Below, one piece after another: positions 1-6,633 of a stretch of 10,320 nucleotides of DNA. The notes below the pieces were generated by a model that had not been told where the DNA came from, ran no database searches, and saw nothing but the letters and a program-made list of their open reading frames with translations. The stretch covers positions 4,609-14,928 of the forward strand of contig MFBQ01000044.1 of NCBI GenBank assembly GCA_001776475.1. Reading direction: 5' to 3'. The position numbers and the translations under genes were made by a program. The number at the start of each line of letters is the position of its first letter. Within the stretch, counting starts at the first letter, position 1. Origin of the DNA: Candidatus Curtissbacteria bacterium RIFCSPLOWO2_01_FULL_41_18 (GTDB taxonomy: Bacteria > Patescibacteriota > Microgenomatia > Curtissbacterales > GWA2-41-24).

Positions 1-171
1 GTTGTGCACAATGGCGTGCTTAACATAAACCGGCGGCCCGAAAATCGCGAGAGCAGCTTCAACTACATCAATTGCCCGATCAACTCCAGCACAAAACCCC
101 CTAGGTTTGGCAAGAAGGATTTTTTCTATACCCGAAGCTTTATGCAAGGGCCGCGAGCTCTGCTTTATCAT
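1..171 (-). CDS. ispH: 4-hydroxy-3-methylbut-2-enyl diphosphate reductase (IspH/LytB), N-terminal part, cut by window edge
   Basis: IspH is the last MEP-pathway enzyme. It uses a [4Fe-4S] cluster to reduce HMBPP to IPP and DMAPP. Only the first 57 residues are present; the frame is open to base 1. The segment [17 protein letters not shown] (residues 18-34) is the hallmark N-terminus of the family. C27 matches the first cluster cysteine (E. coli C12), and H56 in the HAIVHN stretch matches substrate-binding H41. The ATG at 169-171 lies inside the end of ispG, giving a 32-base overlap and a 15-residue extension before the usual start. A later TTG (145-147) is possible. There is no well-placed SD; a GGGAGAG lies about 17 bases upstream, so translation may be coupled to ispG. 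Confidence 0.93.
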   Translation of the reverse strand, partial: MIKQSSRPLHKASGIEKILLAKPRGFCAGVDRAIDVVEAALAIFGPPVYVKHAIVHN

Positions 172-1267
172 AGTGAAGTTTCTTGATCTCTCCCTTATAT
201 CCCTTCTCGATAAGAACTTGTTTGATCTCTTCAATAAAAACGGGCAAAAGCTCCTCTTCTTTAAGCGTTTTTACAAGCTTTCCCTGTTTAAATATCGCAC
301 CTTGACTCCTACCACCACAAACACCAATATCGGCAAAACTTGCTTCCCCGGGACCGTTAACAACACAGCCCATAACCGCCACTTTAATTGGCGCATCAAG
401 CTCGGAAACAACAGATTCTACTTGCTTTGCTAACCCTATTAGATCAATTTCCGTGCGTCCGCAAGTCGGACAAGCAATAATTTCCACTCCTTTTTGACGA
501 AGTCCCAAAGACTTAAGAATCTCCCAACCTACTTTTACCTGTTCCCTCGGGTCATCAGCAATAGAAACACGGATCGTATCTCCAATGCCCTCCGACAAAA
601 TAGACCCAATTCCAACGGCGCTCTTTACTGTTCCTGCCCAAAGAGTTCCCGCTTCAGTTATTCCCACATGCAAAGGGTAATTAAAACGTTTGGCAAAAAG
701 CACGTAGGCTTGACGAGTCAAGACGTTGTCAGACCCTTTCAGAGAAACAACGACGTTGTAAAATTTAAGGCTCGCCAAAATCTGCACGTGACGCGTTGCC
801 GACTCCATCATCACCCTAGGCACTCCGTACTTACCGTACTTTGCGTATAGATCTTTTTCCAAAGACCCCATATTGACACCAATTCTGATTGGAATATTTT
901 TTCTTTTGCAGGCGATAACTATTTCTTTAACTCTATCAACTGCGCCAATATTTCCGGGGTTGATCCTGACCTTATCTACTCCTTGTTTAATTGCCTCAAG
1001 AGCGAGTTGATACTGGAAATGAATGTCAACAACTAGGGGAATGTTTATCTGTTTTTTGATCGCACCTAATGCTCTTGCAGACTCCATATCAGGAACTGTA
1101 ACCCGAATAATCTCGCAGCCAACTTTTTCAAGGTCTGCGATTTGTTTGACAGTCGCTTCAACATCACTCGTCTTTGTTTGCGTCATAGATTGAACTCGGA
1201 TAGGATTACCCGCACCTATCGTAATCTTGCCTATTTTTACCGGACGAGTTTTATCGCGTGTAAACAT
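140..1267 (-). CDS. ispG: 4-hydroxy-3-methylbut-2-en-1-yl diphosphate synthase (IspG/GcpE)
   Basis: IspG is the sixth MEP step, converting MEcPP to HMBPP with a [4Fe-4S] cluster. The protein is 375 residues, the usual length of the short bacterial form without the insert domain. Residues 15-250 form the TIM-barrel part (starting [15 protein letters not shown]). The C-terminal cluster domain carries CPTCGRTE (C266, C269) and GCVVNGPGE (C301, E308), the same four ligand positions as E. coli C270, C273, C305 and E312. The ATG start has a good SD, GGGGAG about six bases upstream. An extra cysteine sits in DIGVCGG (C317), where alanine is common. It follows ispE by 53 bases, which contain a half copy of an interspersed repeat, and it overlaps ispH. 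Confidence 0.97.
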   Translation of the reverse strand: MFTRDKTRPVKIGKITIGAGNPIRVQSMTQTKTSDVEATVKQIADLEKVGCEIIRVTVPDMESARALGAIKKQINIPLVVDIHFQYQLALEAIKQGVDKVRINPGNIGAVDRVKEIVIACKRKNIPIRIGVNMGSLEKDLYAKYGKYGVPRVMMESATRHVQILASLKFYNVVVSLKGSDNVLTRQAYVLFAKRFNYPLHVGITEAGTLWAGTVKSAVGIGSILSEGIGDTIRVSIADDPREQVKVGWEILKSLGLRQKGVEIIACPTCGRTEIDLIGLAKQVESVVSELDAPIKVAVMGCVVNGPGEASFADIGVCGGRSQGAIFKQGKLVKTLKEEELLPVFIEEIKQVLIEKGYKGEIKKLHYDKAELAALA

Positions 1268-1284
1268 AATTAACTCCCCTCACT

Positions 1285-1311
1285 TATCATTCCAAACGAA
1301 GTGAAGAATCT
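1285..1311. repeat. Half copy of TGTCATTC-type interspersed repeat
   Basis: The 53-base ispE-ispG gap is mostly a segment reading ATCATTCC, then AACGAAGTGAAGAATCT on the plus strand. It resembles one arm of the palindromic element at 8618-8693, which starts TGTCATTCTGG and ends its left arm with AGAATCT. No clear second arm is seen here, so it looks like a half or decayed copy. It lies just upstream of the ispG SD. Confidence 0.5.
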
Positions 1312-1320
1312 AACATGAAT

Positions 1321-2217
1321 CTAATTTAAAGGTTTTGATACTAATATCTGCTTTATAACGCCTTCACCTTCTAACTTTTGTTTACCTATCTCTGCCTTCT
1401 TCTTAGAACCAAAAAAACCAACTACCGAAAGTCCTGATCCGGCCATAATTGCCGCCTGTGCTCCAGCCCTAGCTAGATCATCCTTAATCTCACCAATGAT
1501 TGGGTAATAGGAAAAAACGCTATCTTCAAAATCATTAGTAAGATTTTTCAAGATTCCCATTTTATCACTTTGCCAAATAGCCGTTTTAAGTTTCTCAATT
1601 TTATTCGTAGAAAAGCTCTGCTTATCAAAATTCCGGCCAATATTCTTCGTTTTTAAGTTCTCATAAACCCAGCCTGTAGACGGCTTCTCCACATCTGGCA
1701 CAACCACCAAAAGCCAAAACTTTGGCAGGCAGGACCGAAATGGCATGATTTCATAATTTTTGCCTTTCCCCACAACCTCGCTTACTTTACCATAGTAACT
1801 ATAGTAAAAATCCTTACCTAAATCTCGAGCGACTCTTTTGATTTGATTATCGCTTAATTTGACCTTCCAAAGACGGCTCAAACCTAAAATCGTTGCGGCC
1901 GCGTCACTGCTGCCTCCCCCAAAACCAGCTTTTATCGGAATATTCTTAACAAGCGTTATTTTTGTCCCAAGTCGCTTTTTACCTACCATTTCTTTTAATA
2001 GAATTGCCGCCTTATAAACAAAATTATCCTCATCAACCGGAAGCGACGGATCGTCACAAATCACCTCTATCTTCTCTATCTGATTTTCAAACGTAAGCTT
2101 ATCGCAAAGATCGATCTGACAATCTATATAACGTACAGGATAATGACCATCCGTCATTTTCTTAGGATTTATATTTATTGCCAAATCTAACTTGGCATAT
2201 GCAGTTGTTTTGGTCAT
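1321..2217 (-). CDS. ispE: 4-diphosphocytidyl-2-C-methyl-D-erythritol kinase (IspE)
   Basis: IspE is a GHMP-family kinase that phosphorylates CDP-ME at O2 with ATP, the fourth MEP step. Length (298 residues) is typical. GHMP motif 1 is AYAKLDLAINI with the expected catalytic lysine at K9. The glycine-rich ATP loop is IPIKAGFGGGSSDAA (93-107). The C-terminal motif 3 is MAGSGLSVVG (258-267). The catalytic aspartate aligns with D136 in LGKDFYYSYYG, but the surrounding residues depart from the usual GADVPFF. The start ATG overlaps the ispF stop by four bases (ATGA), and no SD is visible, so translation is probably coupled. Overall divergence is clear but the catalytic set appears complete. Confidence 0.94.
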   Translation of the reverse strand: MTKTTAYAKLDLAININPKKMTDGHYPVRYIDCQIDLCDKLTFENQIEKIEVICDDPSLPVDEDNFVYKAAILLKEMVGKKRLGTKITLVKNIPIKAGFGGGSSDAAATILGLSRLWKVKLSDNQIKRVARDLGKDFYYSYYGKVSEVVGKGKNYEIMPFRSCLPKFWLLVVVPDVEKPSTGWVYENLKTKNIGRNFDKQSFSTNKIEKLKTAIWQSDKMGILKNLTNDFEDSVFSYYPIIGEIKDDLARAGAQAAIMAGSGLSVVGFFGSKKKAEIGKQKLEGEGVIKQILVSKPLN

Positions 2218-2702
2218 TTGCTGATATTTTTTGAAAGCAAAACCGTAGAAATTGACTGGATTCCCAAGCCGCGTCCAAATGGGGTTAACCCCTCGCCGGA
2301 AGTAAAAGTTATTCCTACTTGCTTTGTATTGATTTCTAAAAGACTAGCAATTGTCTCCTTCATTTTCGCTGCGACCGTTAGTTCAATGTAGGGTTTTTTT
2401 GCCTCAACAGCAATTGAAACGTTTTCTACTCTGTATTTTTCTCCTTTTATCTTCTGGAAAATATATTCAACCGACTTTTGACTGTCTTTGACCCCTTTTT
2501 CTACCATTTCGTCAAACCATGTCGAAAGCGAATCGCCACCGATGGCAGAACTTAAAGCATTGCTAAGACTATGTAAAATTACGTCCGCGTCTGAATTCCC
2601 GGTAAGTCCTCCGCTATCCGACAATTTAACTCCACCCAAAATTAAGGACCTTTTCCCTTTCGCGAATCGATGTGAATCTTGACCAATACCTACTCTGCCC
2701 AT
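2214..2702 (-). CDS. ispF: 2-C-methyl-D-erythritol 2,4-cyclodiphosphate synthase (IspF), divergent
   Basis: IspF is the fifth MEP step. It cyclises CDP-ME 2-phosphate to MEcPP, releasing CMP, and works as a metal-dependent trimer. The protein has 162 residues, normal for the family. The metal ligands D9 and H11 (GIGQDSHRF) and H44 (SDADVILHSL) match E. coli D8, H10 and H42. Departures from the usual motifs are notable. The histidine of the AHSDGDV motif is N36. The GDIGxxFPPxDPxxK stretch is replaced by GDSLSTWFDEMVEKGVKDS (56-74). The GRGEG glutamate is L146. The gene overlaps the end of ispD by 13 bases and the start of ispE by four. No SD precedes the ATG. Confidence 0.92.
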   Translation of the reverse strand: MGRVGIGQDSHRFAKGKRSLILGGVKLSDSGGLTGNSDADVILHSLSNALSSAIGGDSLSTWFDEMVEKGVKDSQKSVEYIFQKIKGEKYRVENVSIAVEAKKPYIELTVAAKMKETIASLLEINTKQVGITFTSGEGLTPFGRGLGIQSISTVLLSKNISK

Positions 2703-3385
2703 GTTTTTAATATGTGTTTAGCAGTTATCAAATCTTCCGGGAAAGTAATCTTAATATTTTGGTGAGAACAAGGAACAATTTTCGGTTTGATACCGATCCG
2801 TTCCAGAAGCTGTGCATCATCTGTCCCAGCAAAATTTTCCCTTTGAGCAGCCAAGAAAGCTCTCCATAAATTTGCAAAAATAGCCACCTGTGGGGTCTGG
2901 GCATACCACGAGTAGTGCCGGGGGGGAGTTTTATCAACCAACCCCTTATCGTTTGTGATTTTAACAGTGTCTTTCGCCGCCTGTGCCAAAAGTGCAGCAC
3001 CATGCTTTTTTGCGGCAAAGTATACTTTCTTAATCTCGTTAGCCGTTACAAACGGATTAGCCGCGTTATGAACACCGACCAACTCTCCTTTTTTGATTTT
3101 TGATTTAACCATTTCAAGAACAGCAAAAGTGGACTGTTGTCTCGTGGAGCTCGCCTTTATTACATCTCTCACCTTTTTAAATCCATGTTTTTTGACAAGT
3201 GCCTTAATTTTTCTCACATCTTCACTACTCGCAGAAATAATAATATTCTCCACTATTTTACTTTTCTCAAACGCCAAAATAGTCCAATAAAGTAGAGGGA
3301 ACTTACCAAGCTTCGCGAAAATTTTGTTAAAGCCTAAATCCATTCTTTGCCCCTTACCGCCTGCAACAATAATTAGCCAGTTCAT
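2690..3385 (-). CDS. ispD: 2-C-methyl-D-erythritol 4-phosphate cytidylyltransferase (IspD), with altered substrate motif
   Basis: IspD joins MEP and CTP to give CDP-ME, the third MEP step. The 231-residue protein has the nucleotidyltransferase Rossmann core. The CTP loop is AGGKGQRM (8-15), with K21 at the position of E. coli K27. RQQS (82-85), DTVKI (139-143), R156 and TPQ (164-166), TDDA (188-191) and NIKITFPEDL (210-219) are all recognisable. The near-invariant HDAARP is HNAANP (106-111), so both the aspartate and the arginine that contact the substrate in E. coli (D106, R109) are asparagine. The rest of the MEP-binding set (T140, R156, T164) is intact. It starts 17 bases after dxr; no SD is seen. 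Confidence 0.93.
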   Translation of the reverse strand: MNWLIIVAGGKGQRMDLGFNKIFAKLGKFPLLYWTILAFEKSKIVENIIISASSEDVRKIKALVKKHGFKKVRDVIKASSTRQQSTFAVLEMVKSKIKKGELVGVHNAANPFVTANEIKKVYFAAKKHGAALLAQAAKDTVKITNDKGLVDKTPPRHYSWYAQTPQVAIFANLWRAFLAAQRENFAGTDDAQLLERIGIKPKIVPCSHQNIKITFPEDLITAKHILKTWAE

Positions 3386-3402
3386 ACTTGTTTACAAATA
3401 CA

Positions 3403-4548
3403 TCAGTTGCCAAATTTTACTACAAATTCATGGGCCTTGCTCCTTGCCCAAGTATCAACTTCTAAAATCTCGTTCAACTCGCTAAAGCTCTTGGGTGTAT
3501 GGGCCGAAAGTGTTGATTCAACCACATCCGGTATTCTCAAAAACGATAACCTGCCGGATAAAAATGCCCCAACCGCAATATCATTGGCGGCGGTCAAAAC
3601 TGCAGTCGCAGTTTTTCCAACACTGATAGCTTGGAATGCCAAACCTAAGCATCGGAATGTCTTTATATCAGGTTCCTCAAATGACAAGCTTGGATAATCA
3701 CCAAAAGAGAATCTCCGGAAGTTATTCTCCTGACGTTTGCCAGGGTACAAAAGTGCGAATTGAATCGGGAGCCTCATATCCGAAGGTCCCATTTGAGCGA
3801 TGATCGACCCGTCTATAAACTCTACTGCCGAATGGATAATGCTTTGCGGATGAACTATCACCCTAATTTTTTCGAGGGGAACGCCAAACAGCCACATCGC
3901 CTCGCAAACTTCAAACCCTTTATTCATTAAAGTTGCACTATCGATGGTTATCTTTGCACCCATTTTCCAGTTCGGATGTTTTAAGGCTTGCTCCGGCCGA
4001 ATATTTTTTAGTTGATTCGGCTTCATTCCTCGAAACGGCCCGCCGGATGCAGTTAAAATAACTCTTTTTACCTCCTCGGTCGTTCTACTCTCAAGACATT
4101 GGAATATAGCCGAGTGTTCAGAATCAATCGGTAAGATTTTAATCTTATGTTTCGCAGCTTCACTCGTAACCAAACTCCCTGCAGCCACCAAAACCTCTTT
4201 AGTTGCTAATGCGATTGTTTTCTTTTTTCTGATTGCCGCAAGCGTTGGTTTGATACCGGCAAGCCCCGGAGTAGCGATAACCACCTTGTCTACCACAGGT
4301 ATCGTGGCAACTGCGCAATTACCCTTATCCCCCCATAAAACATCTATCTTTTTTGCATCTTCTTCTTTTTTAACTGAAACAACTTTTGGATGATATTTTC
4401 TGATTTGCTTTGTTAAAAGATCGACATTACCCCCAGCAGCCAGTCCTACAACTTTAAGCTGACTTTTGAATTGATCGACTACCGCAAGCGTTTGTGTACC
4501 AATCGACCCGGTAGATCCTAATATTGAGATGTTTATAGGCACGGGCAT
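3403..4548 (-). CDS. dxr: 1-deoxy-D-xylulose 5-phosphate reductoisomerase (Dxr/IspC)
   Basis: Dxr makes MEP from DXP with NADPH, the first committed MEP step. The protein has 381 residues. The NADPH-binding loop is ILGSTGSIGTQTL (9-21). The metal and substrate site includes LPIDSEH with D142, S143 and E144, then ASGGPFR (168-173), HPNWKMG with H191, and MNKGFEVCEA with E213 and E216. These match E. coli D150, S151, E152, H209, E231 and E234. HPQSIIHSAVEF (233-244) and AANDIAVGAFL (320-330) complete the signature. It appears to head the MEP cluster. No SD precedes the ATG, but a TATGAT hexamer ends five bases before it, which would suit a leaderless message; the -35 region is weak, so this is only a suggestion. 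Confidence 0.97.
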   Translation of the reverse strand: MPVPINISILGSTGSIGTQTLAVVDQFKSQLKVVGLAAGGNVDLLTKQIRKYHPKVVSVKKEEDAKKIDVLWGDKGNCAVATIPVVDKVVIATPGLAGIKPTLAAIRKKKTIALATKEVLVAAGSLVTSEAAKHKIKILPIDSEHSAIFQCLESRTTEEVKRVILTASGGPFRGMKPNQLKNIRPEQALKHPNWKMGAKITIDSATLMNKGFEVCEAMWLFGVPLEKIRVIVHPQSIIHSAVEFIDGSIIAQMGPSDMRLPIQFALLYPGKRQENNFRRFSFGDYPSLSFEEPDIKTFRCLGLAFQAISVGKTATAVLTAANDIAVGAFLSGRLSFLRIPDVVESTLSAHTPKSFSELNEILEVDTWARSKAHEFVVKFGN

Positions 4549-4603
4549 AGTCTATCATACGCTTTGTCAGAACCGAAAATTACCTGTACCCTAGCCGCTT
4601 CAG

Positions 4604-4876
4604 CTACAGTATATCGAAACGATCAAAATCCTGACTCTCGCTTAGCCACTTAACTTCAACTTTTTCAACTTTTGCAAATGGCGGACCTTTTTTACACCAT
4701 TTGATAAACTCATCAACTTTATCTCTCTCTCCCTGCGCCATCGCTTCAACAGAACCATTGCCATCATTCTTTACCCAACCGACAATTCCCAGTTTCTCTG
4801 CTTCAAGCTTTGCACTGCGTCTAAAGAAAACACCCTGAACAGATCCAAAGATTTTGATATTGACACGAACTTCCAT
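4604..4876 (-). CDS. acyP: Acylphosphatase
   Basis: This small cytosolic enzyme hydrolyses acyl phosphates. The 90-residue protein covers the whole family. The phosphate loop is SVQGVFFRR (12-20) with the catalytic arginine at R19, and GWVKNDGNGSVE (33-44) holds the catalytic asparagine N37. GPPFAKVEKVEVKW near the C-terminus is also typical. It lies between the MGMT-like gene and dxr, 55 bases before dxr and 92 bases after the preceding stop. The upstream gap is a repeat-rich AT block and there is no SD. The TAG stop falls in a weak inverted repeat (CTGTA...TACAG, about 4580-4610). Its role next to isoprenoid genes is not evident from sequence. Confidence 0.95.
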   Translation of the reverse strand: MEVRVNIKIFGSVQGVFFRRSAKLEAEKLGIVGWVKNDGNGSVEAMAQGERDKVDEFIKWCKKGPPFAKVEKVEVKWLSESQDFDRFDIL

Positions 4877-4880
4877 AGTT

Positions 4881-4977
4881 AAATCTTAAATACTAATATC
4901 TAAATTCTAATGTTTAAAATTTCAAACATTCGGAAGTCGGAACTTGTTTAGGATTTCGGATTTAGAAATTAGGATTT
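4881..4977. repeat. AT-rich interspersed mini-repeat block between the MGMT-like gene and acyP
   Basis: The block is made of short near-repeated words: TACTAATATCTAAATTCTAA, TTTAAAATTTCAAAC, and GGATTTCGGATTTAGAAATTAGGATTT split across its right end. The last six residues' worth of MGMT-like sequence, including its TAA stop, read into it. GGATTTCGGATTT words recur inside endoQ (7445-7488). No coding sense is seen, and no convincing promoter for acyP could be picked out. Confidence 0.55.
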
Positions 4978-5337
4978 ACCTTGCCAAAGACTCTTGGCAA
5001 GGTCTACATGCATTTCGTCAACAAATTTCACACCCTCTGCTTCAAGTCTTCTTTTCTGCTCTTTTGCGCCATCGAAAGCGAAGTTTGGCGCAAGTCTCCC
5101 ATTTCTATCAACCACTCTATGACAAGGCACTTTCGGATCTTTGTTTTGATGAAGACAAAAACCAACTAGCCTTGGTAAAAACCTGGGATTGATTTGAACT
5201 TTTGAATTGTAATTTTGATTTTTAATTTTTGAATTTTGAATTAAGTATGCCACTTCACCGTAAGTCGTCACTTTCCCGCCCGGTACTTTCCCAACAAATT
5301 GATAAACTTGATTTTGGAAATCCGTGTTACTTGTCAC
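4969..5337 (-). CDS. MGMT-like (O6-alkylguanine-DNA alkyltransferase C-terminal domain) protein with repeat-derived insertion
   Basis: This is a stand-alone DNA-binding and active-site domain of the MGMT/Ogt family, which repairs or flags O6-alkylguanine. Residues 6-32 (FQNQVYQFVGKVPGGKVTTYGEVAYLI) contain the helix-turn-helix entry, and VPCHRVVDRNGRL (70-82) the active site. The acceptor cysteine C72 is present, so it is not an alkyltransferase-like protein with the usual Trp replacement. The N-terminal domain of full MGMT is absent. Residues about 33-51 (containing QNSKIKNQNYNSK) come from an AT-rich repeat placed where family members have a short turn before the RaVG helix. The start is GTG, 16 bases after pth; the first codons and upstream bases are themselves a GTGACA/GTAACA-like repeat, so the exact start is uncertain. 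Confidence 0.85.
   Translation of the reverse strand: MTSNTDFQNQVYQFVGKVPGGKVTTYGEVAYLIQNSKIKNQNYNSKVQINPRFLPRLVGFCLHQNKDPKVPCHRVVDRNGRLAPNFAFDGAKEQKRRLEAEGVKFVDEMHVDLAKSLWQGKS
4979..5002 (-). terminator. Nine-base-pair stem-loop at the 3' end of the MGMT-like gene
   Basis: CCTTGCCAA and TTGGCAAGG form a perfect nine-base-pair inverted repeat around a six-base loop. It lies in the last codons of the MGMT-like gene and ends seven bases before its stop. In the minus-strand RNA the stem is followed by UAAAUCCUAAUUUC, a poor U-tract, so it may be a weak terminator, an RNA end-protecting hairpin, or chance. Confidence 0.4.
5190..5243. repeat. AT-rich mini-repeat translated in frame inside the MGMT-like gene
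   Basis: The stretch consists of TTTTGAATT, TTTTGATT and TTTTTAATT words. On the minus strand it reads as CAAAATTCAAAAATTAAAAA-type DNA and encodes LIQNSKIKNQNYNSKVQIN with no stop. It closely matches the repeat at the end of the phosphoribosyltransferase gene (5980-6010), read in the same frame. Confidence 0.8.
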
Positions 5338-5353
5338 TTGTTGCGTGTCACGA

Positions 5354-5899
5354 CTAATTAAACCTGTTCATAGTAGCATCAATTCCTTCGTCAAGATAAG
5401 ATTTTATCGCCTCGCTACAGCGCTCTACTAACTTACCAAGACCCTTTTTTTCTTGCACAGAAAAATCTTCCAATACGAATTTTTCGGCATCAACGTTTTC
5501 AGGCGAGCCTATCCCAATTCTAAGCCTTCCAAACTCTGGGCCCCCCAAACTTTCAACAACCGATTCAACCCCATGATGCCCTGCAGCAAGACTATCAAAA
5601 GAAATTCTGACTTTGCCAGACGGCAAATCTAAATCATCATGGATTACCAAAATGTCATCAGGCGCAATCTTGAAAAACTCGGCAACCGACCGCACCGCTT
5701 CGCCGGATTTATTTACGAAGGTTGAAGGCTTAATAATTACAAAATCACTGGTTTTGGCAAAATAACAAAGAAGATCACGGCTTACTCTCCAAGAAATCCC
5801 CTCACTTTTAACTAAAGCGTCAACTACCATAAAACCCAGATTATGCCGTGTATTTCGATACTTTTTACCAGGATTTCCTAAACCAACAACTAACTTCAC
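5354..5899 (-). CDS. pth: Peptidyl-tRNA hydrolase (Pth)
   Basis: Pth frees tRNA from peptidyl-tRNAs that drop off the ribosome. At 181 residues it is slightly shorter than E. coli Pth. GLGNPGKKYRNTRHNLGF (6-23) holds N9 and the catalytic H19 (E. coli N10, H20). KPSTFVNKSG (57-66) has N63 (N68) and VIHDDLDLPSGK (85-96) has D88 (D93). FGRLRIGIG (123-131) is standard. One oddity: the usual GHNG is GHHG, so the peptide-binding asparagine (E. coli N114) is H109. The start is GTG, chosen because MKLVVGLGNPG is the family N-terminus. No SD is present; the upstream 77 bases are AT-rich repeat with a candidate promoter close to the start. Confidence 0.96.
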   Translation of the reverse strand: MKLVVGLGNPGKKYRNTRHNLGFMVVDALVKSEGISWRVSRDLLCYFAKTSDFVIIKPSTFVNKSGEAVRSVAEFFKIAPDDILVIHDDLDLPSGKVRISFDSLAAGHHGVESVVESLGGPEFGRLRIGIGSPENVDAEKFVLEDFSVQEKKGLGKLVERCSEAIKSYLDEGIDATMNRFN

Positions 5900-5903
5900 A
5901 GTA

Positions 5904-5954
5904 AATTTAAAGTTTAAACATTAAATACCAAAATGACAATGCAAAGTTTAAAAT
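5904..5954. repeat. AT-rich mini-repeat upstream of pth
   Basis: The block contains three TTTAAA words, twice as AAGTTTAAA (5910-5918 and 5944-5952), separated by ATTAAATACCAAAATGACAATG. It is the same style of sequence as the block upstream of acyP, which has TGTTTAAAATTTCAAAC. It fills most of the phosphoribosyltransferase-pth gap. Confidence 0.55.
5911..5939 (-). promoter_or_regulatory. Candidate sigma70 promoter for pth, inside a repeat
   Basis: On the minus strand TTGTCA (5934-5939, five of six consensus) and TAAACT (5911-5916, four of six) are 17 bases apart. A start about seven bases on would lie near 5904, only a few bases before the GTG of pth, fitting its lack of SD. The region is AT-rich, so chance matches are likely. 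Confidence 0.3.
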
Positions 5955-5955
5955 A

Positions 5956-5974
5956 AAGTTAACATAGTTAACTT
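5956..5974. repeat. Perfect inverted repeat AAGTTAAC-ATA-GTTAACTT
   Basis: Two eight-base arms flank a three-base centre just after the phosphoribosyltransferase stop. As RNA it is a weak AU-rich hairpin with no U-tract. As DNA it could bind a dimeric protein. GTTAAC words also make up the insertion in endoQ at 8333-8398, so it may simply be another repeat fragment. Confidence 0.55.
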
Positions 5975-5976
5975 CC

Positions 5977-6633
5977 TTAATTTTGATTTTTGATTTTTGA
6001 TTTTTGATTTAATATTGCTTTTACTTCGCTATCCTCAACAGGCCTGAAATCCTGGTAAAATTGCCCTACCGCCATAAAATCCTCACGAGTCGCAGGACAA
6101 ACGACTTCATCATAGTCCTTCTTCACTTCACCAGCTACAGATGTGGGCGCACAACCCACAGCCAAAATTAGACGTCTGGCTCCAAATTGTTTCAAAATTT
6201 TAGCAGCCATTTTAGCAGTCTGCCCTGTTGCCAGACCATCATCGACAACAATCACGGTTTTACTGGCAAAAACCTCTGGTTCAAGCTTCACCCCTAAAAA
6301 TTTTCCGCGCGCGCGCGCTTCCCTTTTCTTTTTTAAAATTTCCTTTTTAATATAGTCACCCGAAACACGAAGCTCTGCAATAAGCCACCTGTCCAAAACT
6401 GGTTTACCAAAAGATGCGGTCGCTCCAATTGCCAGCTCAGAATTATTAGGTGCACCTAATTTTTTAATCACGAGTGGAAAAAGAGAAAGTTTGAGTAAAC
6501 TTGCAATCTCCTGGCCTACTACAATTCCACCCCTTGGTATGGCAACAACAACAGATTTTTCGGGATCAAATTTAGACTTTAGAAGCCTTCTGGCCAGCAC
6601 TTCTCCAGCATGCTGCCTGTTTGCAAATATCAT
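5977..6633 (-). CDS. Phosphoribosyltransferase-family protein (COG1926-like)
   Basis: This is a type I PRTase fold protein of the group often found as 'predicted phosphoribosyltransferase'; its substrate is unknown. The PRPP loop is VIVVDDGLATGQT (127-139). VAIPRGGIVVGQEIA (about 30-44) is the other conserved loop, and PATREDFMAVGQFYQDFRPV (180-199) is the typical C-terminal segment. I start it at ATG 6633, where the upstream stop and this start form TGATG, rather than at the TTG one codon earlier. This gives 218 residues and suggests coupling to the membrane-protein gene before it. The last nine or ten residues (QKSKIKNQN and stop) are encoded by a heptanucleotide AT repeat, so the original C-terminus has been replaced or extended by repeat DNA. 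Confidence 0.88.
   Translation of the reverse strand: MIFANRQHAGEVLARRLLKSKFDPEKSVVVAIPRGGIVVGQEIASLLKLSLFPLVIKKLGAPNNSELAIGATASFGKPVLDRWLIAELRVSGDYIKKEILKKKREARARGKFLGVKLEPEVFASKTVIVVDDGLATGQTAKMAAKILKQFGARRLILAVGCAPTSVAGEVKKDYDEVVCPATREDFMAVGQFYQDFRPVEDSEVKAILNQKSKIKNQN
5980..6010. repeat. Heptanucleotide TTTTTGA tandem repeat forming the end of the phosphoribosyltransferase gene
   Basis: About four copies of a seven-base unit (TTTTTGA on the plus strand) run to the stop codon. On the minus strand they encode NQKSKIKNQN followed by TAA. The tract length is a candidate for slippage, and any change of one or two bases would alter the C-terminus. Confidence 0.8.

Noticed and set aside
4..433. 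Plus-strand ORFs over ispH and ispG
   Set aside because: They are antisense shadows. The minus strand reads clear IspH and IspG motifs, and the plus products have no family features.
2728..3018. 96-residue minus-strand ORF inside ispD
   Set aside because: It is in another frame of ispD, has no SD, and its composition is unlike a folded protein. ispD motifs cover the same bases.
4565..4610. Intrinsic terminator between acyP and dxr
   Set aside because: CTGTA/TACAG and TAGC/GCTA pairings are short and bulged, and the following TAATTTTC is not a convincing U-tract.
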